From contig CM055111.1 of assembly GCA_029204225.1 (NCBI GenBank), positions 47,421,224 through 47,485,223 of the forward strand: a stretch of DNA of 64,000 nt. The letters run 5' to 3'. Positions 48,822 to 64,000 of this stretch are shown here, in pieces. This DNA comes from Diphasiastrum complanatum. Taxonomy: Eukaryota > Streptophyta > Lycopodiopsida > Lycopodiales > Lycopodiaceae. Made by a program: the position numbers and the translations under genes. A model generated the notes under the pieces. It ran no database searches and was not told the DNA's origin. It worked only from the letters and a program-made list of their open reading frames with translations. Position 1 is the stretch's first letter. Each line of letters starts with the position of its first letter.

Positions 48822-49350
48822 TGTTGGAATTCGATGCTTTGCCTCAAATCCATTTGTTAATGAGCATCCTGAAAACTTTACAAAACCAGGAAAACAGAAG
48901 GCTCGAGTTTTTTCCTTAGCCGAAAAATTTTGACGGATCGGTTCAGAATTTTTATGAACCTTCATTGAATTATCCGAGCGCCTTTGAACATGTTTGGTTC
49001 GGATTGGCGGGGGGTCTAATTTTTTTTACCCCGAGAAACTTCAAGCAATTGTTGTCATTTGTTGATATTAAGCAGAGTACATTTTGTCCCACTGTAGTTG
49101 TTGTTCCATTGCGCAATTTTTTATTCCTTCATTTGAACTATTTTGCTGCTAACTGTTGTGTTTCCAATCCATTTATCTAGCTCGTTCCCAGCTTCCGCAC
49201 AACCCACTGATTTTCGACACTTCAGCCACTTCGGCTGAGTCTTGACTTCGGCGTCATCTATGACTTTGGTAGAAATTGGTGCCTTGGCAATTCGTTGGTG
49301 TTGGGGACTTCAGCTGAGTCGATGACTTTGGTTGAGTCGGTTGCTTCATG
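48822..49350 (+). repeat. 3' LTR of element H (end uncertain)
   Basis: Begins TGTTGGAATTCGATGC directly after the purine tract. The 3' limit is not visible; it could extend to about 49480. It has no partner in the window. Confidence 0.55.
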
Positions 49351-49477
49351 TGTTAGAAATATCGTGTATTTCTTGCAGGTAAAGGCTCAAAAGCTAAAAG
49401 CGCTTTGTGGGTAGAAACATTAAGGTTCTTTAGAATACATTGTATTCATCACACGTAGCCTGAAACCACTCCTTTGA

Positions 49478-51300
49478 TTATAAAGCTTTATTAACATTTG
49501 AAGGCTCTTCAAAAGATGTGAGGAACAAATAAGAAGAAGTACTTCCTTTGTCTTGCTTACCCTTATCCTTGTATGTGAGCCTTGATGGCTCCATCCTTGA
49601 CCTTGTGGACCCTTTTGGTGTGCTTGGTGTCCTTGGCTCTAGATTCTCCTTGATCTTGGCTACTTCTCTTCCAAGAGAGTGGTTAGATGAATCACCCTCA
49701 AGCTTATACATTCTAGTCTCATAAAAAATGACATCTCTAGAAATGACAAACTTTTGAGAATTTTGTAACCTTTGCTTGCATTGCCATAGCCTCTATGATG
49801 ATTCCCTTCATGGATGATGGATCCTCCTTGGTCCTTGTGTCCAAAGGGACATGTATGTAGAAAATGCATCCAAACACCTTCAAGTTTTTGAAATTAGACC
49901 TTTCTTCATACAACAACTCTCTCTTAAGATGTTTTACCATTTATAGAGCTATATGGAACTCTATTACATAAGAAATTAGCACACATGAGAGCTTCTCCCA
50001 AAATGAATTAGGAAGGCAAGCATATACTCTTAGAGCCTTAGAACACTCACATAGAGTTCTATTCCTCCTCTCAGCCACTCCATTTTGTTGAGGGTGTAGG
50101 GACAAGATACCTCCTTTTTTATCACAAAAGGCTTTAATTTCATTGGAGATATATTCTCCACCATTATCACTTCTAAAAATTTTGATCTTGTGATCATGAT
50201 GCTTCTCAACATAAGTCTTAAACTTGAAAAAACTCTCAAAAATATGTGCCTTAGAAAAGAGTAGAAATACCCAACCATATCTTGAGTAGTCATCTTTAAA
50301 GGTGCAAACATTGTAGCTCCACCATATTTTTTTGTGCTAGCAAAATGGACATCCGAGTGGATAAACTCAAGAGTATGACTTGTCTTTGTGATTGAACTTG
50401 GAAAAGGTAACTTGTGTGCCAAGGCACAAGCTTCACATACCTTTTTCTCCTTTGCCAACAATCTTGGAGGGCGGAGAGCAAGTTCCTCCTTGCACATGGC
50501 TTCCATTGACTTGGTGTTGATGTGACCAAGCCTCTTCTATCACAAATCAAATGTGCTCTCCTCAGCTACCATCACAAATTGGTTAGGATCAACAAAAGCA
50601 TCAAGCTTAAATAACCTCTCAAACCTTGTTCCTCTTGCTATGATCTTCTCATTCTTCTTGATGTTGCATACATTAGTAGAGAACTCCACAATGAAATCAT
50701 TATCCAAAAATTGGCCAACACTAAGCAAATTCTTACTGATGCTAGAATTGAAGAGAACACCATATATCTCAATCTTATTGGGAGATCCTAAACATAAGAA
50801 AATGGATCTCACACCTTCAACTTTACATTCAAGATCATTTGTTATAAAAATGAACTTTATATGTCCTACTTAAGGTGTGAGTTGAGAAAAGTACTCCCTT
50901 TTATCCGACATGTGGGAGCTAGCCCCACTATCTATCCACCAAGGATCTTCACCTGTGACACTTGATGATGAAAAAATTGACATCATGAGTGAGTCCTCAT
51001 GAGAACTCTCTTCCTCCTCTTGTCCAATTTTAGCTTGTCTTTGTGCTTCTTGGCTTGACTTGACTTGATGATGATGTAGATCCTTGATGATCTCCATCCT
51101 TTGCTTGCTCCTTTTTGAAATCTCCTCCCTTGATCTTTGATTTGCCTTTGCTCTTGAAAAATAAGGCTTTGCCGTCACCATCATTGATGGAGAGGCTCTC
51201 CATCCTTGCTTTAATGTGAGCCTTCCTACTCTCCTTGGCCATCAACACACTTTGAAGGTCTTCAAGTGTAGGCAATTTTCTCATTATGGCATGGCTTTGT
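49478..51300 (-). pseudogene. Copia element E fragment, gag end to integrase
   Basis: Minus strand from 51300: gag end LPTLEDLQSVLMAKE, a basic linker, protease DPWWIDSGASSHM with intact D-S-G (about 50935), and SISKNLLSVGQFLDNDFIVEF. GAG-pre-integrase and integrase follow with LEFIHSDVHFAS, a frame-broken core, and FKNLKVFGCIFYIHVPLDTR. The style is like element B (CEACALAHK, LRSIMI...). Gag start, RT, RNase H and LTRs are absent. Several frameshifts. Confidence 0.87.
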
Positions 51301-52075
<775 letters not shown>

Positions 52076-52260
52076 TGGATCGTAGTGTTAATGGTAGTTG
52101 TAATCGTGGAATCATAAGCATGTGCTTGAATTTGAACTATGTTATCGCTCTCATGGGAACAAATCTCCGCGTGACAACTTAAATATCTACTTTATCCTTT
52201 GATGCTTGAATGTGTTTGGATCTAGGGTTGAAGGTGGATAGGAAATACCCGCTACAATTT

Positions 52261-52278
52261 TGGCGCTGTTGCGGGGGA
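52261..52278 (+). other. Gypsy-type primer-binding site (tRNA-Asp)
   Basis: TGGCGCTGTTGCGGGGGA differs by two bases from TGGCGCCGTTGCCGGGGA, the complement of a plant tRNA-Asp 3' end used by Athila/Tat-lineage Ty3/gypsy elements. It follows CTACA plus four bases, the usual LTR-end spacing. No gag-pol was found downstream. Confidence 0.6.
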
Positions 52279-54920
52279 GCTAGAAAATCAACATGTTTTT
52301 TATTCATGGATGGATGTTAGCTATTTAGGAATGTTGTCTTGGCATGATAGTGTTAAAATTGCATTTTAGGGTTAATTTTGGAGAGAATTTGGCTTGGTTT
52401 GTGTGGATTTTTTGCTTGAAATCTGTTTTGATTGTTGAGCAAGGAAGGCCAGACAGATTACCATTTCTAAGATCCATTTGGATCTGAAGAAATTAGAGAA
52501 ATAAAAAAAATGGTTCATTTTCTACAATTTTGGTGCCAAAAGGGACAAGGATTTTGACATTCTACGAGTAAATCATCAGCGAGTTTTGCGAGTTTTCCTT
52601 GTAAGTAGCTAGTTTTTGGTAAGGGAGAATGCCTCTCTTATCTCCATGCGCTGATCTAGGAAACAGACAATGCTCAAAAAGATCATTGTTGTATACTTGA
52701 TTTTGGTAGCATAGACAAGTAACAGTACTTCTGCTCAATATATGCAATCTCTGAATGTTGGAGGATGTCTGATCGTGGAATAAGACAATACTTCTTCAAA
52801 TTCCAAGATCCACATAAGTGGTATCAACGTTGCAATACAAATGCATTGCCACAAATTTCCTGAATAAATATTATGATTGTTTGACATTGGATGTAAGGTG
52901 GTTAGCGATTTTCAAATCCTGATTGTTTTGAATAATTGTTAGCATTTTCTTTTCTTACCTCAAGGATGGAATTTCAATTCAAAGTGTGTGCATGAATACA
53001 GATATGACGACAATAAAATATATAAGTGACATTATTTGTGAGTGCAAATAGATAATTTTTATTTAATTATTGTTTTCTTGCTTATAAAGGTGCATTTAAA
53101 GTGTGGTCATGCATGCAAGAAAAAGAGAGAGACATGAATTTTGTGCTATTTATGACTTGCATATAAAGATGCATCTAAAAGACCTAGTTCTTGCAATAGA
53201 GTCCTTAGAAAATGTGGCAAAGCCTTTTGTGTGCACATACCCCTATAATTTAAGATATTTCATTCTATGTTGACTTTTGCATAAATGCCATTGACCAACT
53301 TGAACACAGTATTGCCTTTTGCAATGCAATGACAAAACCTCTTTGTTGTTCATATATTATCCAATTAGCTTGTTACCTCTCCTTGAAGACAACTCTCTGC
53401 CTCTTTGCTGCAGCCTCGAGGCTACTATTGGAGGAACAAATCGTTGTTGAAAATTTCTCTTTTAACCTAGCTTTTGTTAAAGTATAGTACGAAGGAGCCT
53501 ACAAAAGACTCCAAGAGTGATTGATTGATTGATACACCAATCTATTGCAAAACTAGTCTAATTGACATTTTTGCCCTAATATGTCAATCTAACCTAACCC
53601 TAGAGTTATGCCAATTTGATGGTTAGGTTACTCATCTACCTCCATGAACTGAGGAGTTTGCTCCTAAATTCTAGGAAACTTGACCAAACAACCTAACTGA
53701 CTCCTATGATTAGGCCCTAACTACCCTAGGCCTATTCTCACACATGTGAACATGCTCACATACATGTGGATTTCAAAATGTACACTAAACTATGTGTTTA
53801 TCAAGCTTAATATTTGCAAATTTTCACAACTTTCTCCAATATGAGCTGTGAGTTACTGCTGCCAACCTTCAACACTGCTTCTGGAGATAGTGTTGCACTT
53901 ATGTGGCTGAATTTCTATGCCATAAACCAATGTTATCTTTTGCAAGCAAAGTTATCTAATATATCAGTAAACAAATTCAGCTTTCAAGCAACTGTGACAA
54001 CAACAAAGGAAGAGTCTTTCATCTTATAACGAGGAAGCTGAGTTAACGGATGAGCAAATCTTGCATCATATGAATTTGGAATGTGACGAATTCTAGATCA
54101 ACGTCCACTTAAACTACCGAAAGCAGTTTTTCTGAAAGATGGTAAGCCTTCGGATTATTTGTCTCTGAAGTGAATCTATTCCTTTTAATTCAAAGCATAT
54201 GAAGAAGAAAGGCTACTTCTGTCAAGATCTCTCTCTCAGTAAGGACGAAGTTCAGATTTTCAAAAGTGACTAACCTATTCCTAAGTATTGTCAAAGTCTA
54301 GGTCAATTGATAAGATTCATGTTGATGTATCCTTAGAATTCCCTTTACTGCAATAAAATTCCCAGTTGTAGGGGGATCTTTGAAACCCAGTATTTAAGAC
54401 AGCATTGATTTTACTTTCTCTTATCTGAGTTAAAATTGTCTAACAAAATATCTGCTCATAAAAGGACCACCAGGGTCATCATGAAAAACCTTGAGATGCA
54501 ACGTTGTGGGCTCTTGATCATAATAACGGTATATAAATAAGTCAAAATATATCAAACTAGCACATAAGCACTACGTAAAAACTATTTGATTATATTAAAA
54601 GCATGGTGACTCATGTCTTTGTGGTTTTAAGCTAGGTGATTTTCTATTGAGGTGTTTTTCCAAGATGCACTAAAAAGATTCGCAATGAATGGTGATGCAG
54701 ACAAGGCAAAGTGCACGTGTGAGATTCATTTCACGTAAAATGTGGACAATCATGCTCATAAAAATAGTAGATACCACTGTAACAAATTATCCTTTGTACT
54801 TGACATCCTAGTATGATACTACAAACTAGAATATTTCCCAAATCGTTCAAAAATGAGATCAACTATTCAACATTCTCCCATTATCTGATATGTGCCAATG
54901 GGTTGAGTTGGTTGGCTGCT
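52279..54920. other. Intergenic, no recognisable gene
   Basis: AT-rich, short frames only. Nothing with a domain signature, RNA gene shape or transposon end. The last part is presumably the 3' flank of the minus-strand oxidoreductase gene. Confidence 0.5.
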
Positions 54921-59440
<4,520 letters not shown>

Positions 59441-59568
59441 CTACTTTTTTCTTTTTCTTTTTTAACATTTTTATTGTGGGGCTTAAGTGATCAAGGCCCT
59501 ACTTTTTGGGCAGCCCTTGGCTAGGGCAAGGTACTCCTTGCTCTTAAGTTGCTCTTAAGTTTCTTGAG

Positions 59569-59690
59569 TTTTTGTTGGCCTTGCTTTGCAAAGGCAATAC
59601 TATGTGTTGAGGTTGGTCAATGGAGTTTCGAATAGAGTCAACGTTAAAGAAAACTTTGTGATGGCGACCTAAACTTTTAAGCCTTGAAAC
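59569..59690 (+). repeat. Dispersed repeat, copy 2 of second family
   Basis: Partner of 30200-30315, just upstream of the AOR gene. Confidence 0.8.
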
Positions 59691-61555
59691 TTGGCTGAGG
59701 GTTAAACTAACATGCATTTGTCCCGTTACAAAATTTGATCCATGAAGATTCTTACAAAAGGCATGCAAACAATGCATGATCCATAAGGCAAAAAAAAGCA
59801 ATGAATGCGGTGTTTTAATATGAATGAATGGTGCTCTACTATATTGCATGAATGGATAGCAGACAATTAGGCTTTTCCTTGGTGAGTCCTCACTCTGCCT
59901 CCTGCTCTGCCCTAGGCTTTTTGTTTCCAAGCCAATAAGTTTTTGATTGTTGATCTCGTAACTGATAGAGCATAACTTTGTTTCAGAGTTAGCTGATCAG
60001 TGAACCTTCAGGGGCCACCGACGCACCGCCCTCAATCTCACAAAAGCGAGACCCCTCCTTATGCAAATTGGAGCTCCAATGACAACACAAATCAGAAAAG
60101 GGTATTCTTGGAAGGAATTGGCATGCTATCGAAATCTTACCTTTCTGAAAAAGCACTTGATCGAGACAAACACAACCGCAACAACATCTAGTTCAGTGCC
60201 ATGAACTAATAGATGAATTGATTGATCATGAAGTATGTGTCAGGAAAGTAGTCAATAAGTTTCAATTAGATTACTATCGTACTAGTGTGAGCTTTCCTTG
60301 TACGAATGTATCATATCAAATGACATGGCAATGATAGTAGTAGTATTTAACAAACACTCATGAATTTTGTGGCCAACGATTCTATGAAGTGATTGACATG
60401 CAAGAGTTCTAAATGATTTTTTGAAGCTTTGATTTCCAACAATTTTTGGCAGAAGTCATAGATGCGTTTCAGAAAATTCATACTCCCTTTTCTAGTAGAG
60501 ATTCCTAGGGATTTCCAAGATGCTTTTTCTAGCAAATTTCAAGTGCTTTTGTCTAGTGATTTTTAAGAGATCGAATCGGCAACGATAGAGAAGTTTGCAT
60601 TCACACATCAGATGAATTTGCGAAGTTGCTTCACTCTGGTTATAATTCTGTTAGCTGATGCCATGCCCCAAGGTGTAAATGCAGAACCTCACCAATCAAA
60701 AGGGCTTCCAGTGGAGATGTTGAGAGCTGGGTTTGAGAGCACAAGAATTACTAGTGCTAGGCTTAAGTTATACATTTTGTGAGCCCCATGGTAATTCCCA
60801 AAAGATGGAAAACCATGTGGGAGCTAGTAATTTAGATCCTCTCAGCTTGAGTTGCGTTTTTAATAAAGATGTTGGGGTGTACTTATGAACGAAGTCCCAA
60901 CCAACAAGAGAAAGACAATGAATACTATGAAGAACAGTGATAATTGTGCTTAACAAGATCGTGGATAACTTAGAGAGCGGAGATTACGAGCTGTTCTTTT
61001 GTGTTAAAAAGATTATCAATGTAGGAGTCTTAGACTGCCGTGAAAGAGAGATTGCAGAAAGATTAGGCGTCTGAGACTGTCATGGAATCCTCTAATACTG
61101 ATAATCTGATTATGAAGAGAATGTAGAAATAATTCAGGCATTAGAGACAGCCATACATTTCTCTTTATGTTGATGTTTGTGTAAGAGAAGTGAGAGTTAA
61201 TTTCATTCAACAAGAATGCAAAAGATGTAGAATAGTAGCGAACCTGTATAATAAATTTGTAGAAACAACGATCAGACCACAATACAATTGTGTTGATAAG
61301 TGCGTGATCCTACTCACAGATTCAAAGCAATTGCTAAAGTTCAAAAAATATATATATATATATCTCTAATCACTAACTCTGAGGAGTCAACTACTGAAAG
61401 ACCTGTTCTGGTCGTTTTATCTCTGTCTGATCATCCTCTGATGCTAATCTTTGATGTCTATATCTTCAATTGCTCATTTACATTTATAGCAACTGGAAGA
61501 TCTTGCATTATTCTAGCTTTATATTTACAAGATCGCTTAACAACTGATTATTAAA
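59691..61555. other. Intergenic, no recognisable gene
   Basis: Short frames only. A (TA)n run is at about 61346-61362. No RNA gene or transposon end recognised. Confidence 0.5.
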
Positions 61556-61955
61556 TGACTAATTAGAACATTTGTTATTGGAGCGTGAAGATGTAGACAG
61601 CCTATGAAGAATCCCATGTAAAACTGCAGTGTCGGGTTTTCGCCTGTGTAGAAACCCGTGTAAAACTGCAGTGTCGGGTATTTTGCCTGTGTAGAAACCC
61701 GTGTAAAACTGTAGTGTCAGGTTTTTCACTTTTTTCCCAAGGCAAAAATTACATGAAAAAATGCATTGTCGCATTTTTCACTTTTTGTCGCTTGTCAGAA
61801 ATGGTGAGAAAAAATACAGACTGTAGCGACAATTAGACCAAAAATGCAAATTTTTTGAAAAATGGTTCATTTTCTGCAGGTTCATTAGAGAGAGTAAAAC
61901 TGAAAGAAGAAAGGAGGGTAGTTAGGATGAGTAGGAGTTAGATTAAATTCCAACA
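61556..61955 (-). repeat. 3' LTR of element G (left end uncertain)
   Basis: On the minus strand it begins TGTTGGAATTTAATC at 61955 after the purine tract AAGGGGGAG (61956-61964). The other end is not fixed because the partner LTR lies outside the window. Confidence 0.6.
61605..61740. repeat. About 56-bp tandem repeat, 2.5 units
   Basis: The block aaactgcagtgtcgggt with cgcctgtgtagaaacccgtgt recurs near 61620, 61664 and 61705, within or next to the LTR of element G. Confidence 0.8.
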
Positions 61956-61964
61956 CTCCCCCTT

Positions 61965-64000
61965 AAGCTTACTGCTACAAATCTGAAACGAATCTGAACT
62001 GCAATTGAGATTTATCATATCTACTAAAGTAGAATGTCTATCTCTAGACAATGGCTTTGTCAAAATATCAACCAACATACTGTCTATATGGGATTCTGTG
62101 GAGGACAACGAAATGCATTTCTGCTTTCTGCTGTTCCATGGAATGAGTCCTCCTGCAAGGAAACAAATATAACCTGATGTGGATTTTCTGGTATCCACGT
62201 CTTCTGCCCAATCTGAATTTGAATATGTGATTAGTGTGAGTGCAGCTTTTGTATTACCATTGTAGCTCAAAGCATAGTGCTTTGAAGCTTGAATGTACCT
62301 CATAACTCTTTGTAGAGCTTTTCAATGTTGTAAGCCTGGATTGAGACAATGTGCTTACTACATATGCTAGATCAGGTCATGTGTAGACCATAGAATACAT
62401 TGTAGATCCTATGACAGACTGATAAGTATACCCGCACATTTTCTTGCTGATCTGCTTGAGTTCTGGGGCACATGTCTTTGGACAACTTAGATCTTGGATC
62501 CATAGGTGTGTCTATGGGCTTGTAGTCCTCCATGCCATATATGCGAAGTACATTGATTAGATATGACTCTTGGGTTATAGTAATCCTTTTGCTTGCGCGA
62601 TCTCTAAGAATCTCCATACCGAGTAGGTAATGGACTGGGCCTAAATTAGTCATCTCAAATTTTGATGAAAGCAGAGATTTGGTTTCCTGTAATAACTGAT
62701 TTGAATTGATGATAATTAAGGAATCATCAACGTATAATGCTATTATAACATAGCTTGACCCTTTTCGTTTGAGATATACATTAGAGTCTACAGAGTAAGA
62801 AGTGAAGTTATGCTGCAACAAGAAGTGATTTATTCTATCATACTAGGCCTTGGGAGCTTGCTTAAGACCATATAATGCCTTATGCAATTTACATACCAAA
62901 TGCTCTTTGCCTTGAAGAACGTAACCTTCTAGTTGATAAATGATTATGTCTTCTTGTATATATCTGTGTAGGAATGTTGTCTGGATGTCCAGTTGGCGAA
63001 TGTCCAGATCTTCTGCAGCAGCTATAGCCGACAAGGTACGAATAGATTGATGCTTTACCACTAGACTAAAGGTGTCAGTGTAATCTATTCCATAGACTTG
63101 CTCAAATCCTTTAACCACTAAACAAGCTTTCCATTTGGATATTGATCCATTTGGCTTAAGCTTTAGCTTGAAGATCCACTTAGAGTCAATAGATTTAATA
63201 CTTGCAAGAGGATTAACAAGACTCCATGTCTTGTTCTTCATCAAGGAATGGTACTCAACATCCATGGTAGCTTTCCATTCATCTGCATTGGAGATTGACA
63301 ATGCTTCTGCAACAGTGGCAGGTTCATCATGACTGATGAACACCTGAGGGACAAAATGATCAGGTTGTTGTCATTGTCTTGCAGACCTTCGAATTGCAGG
63401 TGCTTGAGTGGATGTTTCTCCTGGGTAAATGATTGAGATAGCTTCAGCTTGCGGTTGAAGGTCTAGGCCCATCGATGGTAAATGGAGTTGTTGGGACAAA
63501 CTCCTACGTTTGAACATTCGTAGGTCGATGCCTATCGATGGAGAATGGAGCTGTTGTGACAGACTCCTGCATTGGCTGCTTCTACTTAATATTATGGAAT
63601 TTGTCTTCAAGAAAGACAACGTCGTGGCTAACTGAGATCTGACCTATATTAACATCATAGATACGATATGCGTTGTGTGATGTTGAATAGCCGATAAAGA
63701 TATACTTATAGCTTATTGGGTCTAATTTCTTCCCATATCAGACAGAATTTGAGCACAGCAGAGACATCCAAATACAAGTAAGTGTTTCAGACTTGGTTTG
63801 TAACCGTAGTAGGCTTCAAACATGTCTTGGAGTTGATTGCCTTAGTGCTAGAATAATTTTGCAGATAGCATGCTGTAGAAATGGCTTCATCCCAAAAGTT
63901 CTGGGGTAATTGAGCGTTAACAGTCATGGATCGTGCAACTTCCAATAGACTTCGGTTCTATTGCTCAGCTACACCATTCTGCTATGGAGTGTAGCTGGCT
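61965..64000 (-). pseudogene. Copia element G pol, runs off window
   Basis: Read on the minus strand from 64000: integrase C-terminal part (QNGVAEQ, NFWDEAISTACYLQNY, broken afterwards), linker (63619-63371), RT (EALSISNADEWKATMDVEY, NKTWSLVNP, KWIFKLKLKPNGSISKWKA, DIIIYQLEGYVL, LYGLKQAPKA), a short break, ALYVDDSLIIINSNQ with intact YVDD at about 62730, GMEDYKPIDTPMDP, and RNase H (YIQASKHYALSYNG, YSNSDWAEDVDTRKSTSGYI, CISLSSTESH, then a gap to MLVDILTKPLSRD). The RNase H third site is deleted. Same family as D but less damaged. Confidence 0.9.

Overview
This window is nuclear DNA of a plant. It holds a chloroplast-targeted plant enzyme gene with introns, many plant-type Ty1/copia elements primed from initiator Met tRNA, a Ty3/gypsy-type primer-binding site, and long (CT)n/(GA)n tracts. 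The DNA is AT-rich, intergenic space is large, and introns are swollen by transposons, which points to a large, repeat-rich genome. Two decayed reverse transcriptases of a Penelope-like type would fit a non-flowering land plant (fern, lycophyte or conifer) better than an angiosperm, but that is inference.

Layout. 1-8.4 kb: a partial LTR on the minus strand, a copia scrap, three long CT tracts, a decayed OB-fold-like ORF and an AT-rich diverged array. 8.4-23.7 kb: one copia element (A) with a perfect 5-bp target duplication (AGTAA). Two other complete copia insertions, B (plus) and C (minus), broke its reading frame, each still flanked by a one-mismatch 5-bp duplication. A's integrase reads B-out and its linker reads C-out. 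23.7-29.6 kb: a Penelope-like element remnant abutting a 5'-truncated copia (D). 29.6-33.9 kb: a GA tract and sequence without recognisable genes.

34.3-44.1 kb: a large plus-strand gene for an acidic, apparently disordered protein of unknown function. It carries a 17-residue repeat in exon 1. Its introns contain a second Penelope-like RT fragment, a palindromic 19-bp repeat cluster, a possible small inverted-repeat element, an ABCB-transporter exon fragment and a perfect hairpin. 44.1-52.3 kb: non-coding sequence, a copia/gypsy chimeric remnant with an LTR (H), a minus-strand copia fragment (E), a compound microsatellite and an orphan gypsy-type primer-binding site.

54.9-59.4 kb: a minus-strand, four-exon gene for a plastid NADPH-dependent alkenal/one oxidoreductase (AOR type). 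Its first intron holds a truncated copia (F) that stops about a dozen bases from the 5' splice site. 59.5-64 kb: a dispersed repeat, non-coding sequence and a minus-strand copia (G) of the same family as D that runs off the window.

The two host genes have no evident functional link; nearly everything else is retroelement. All copia pols seen here carry stops, frameshifts or lost catalytic residues, so none looks autonomous.
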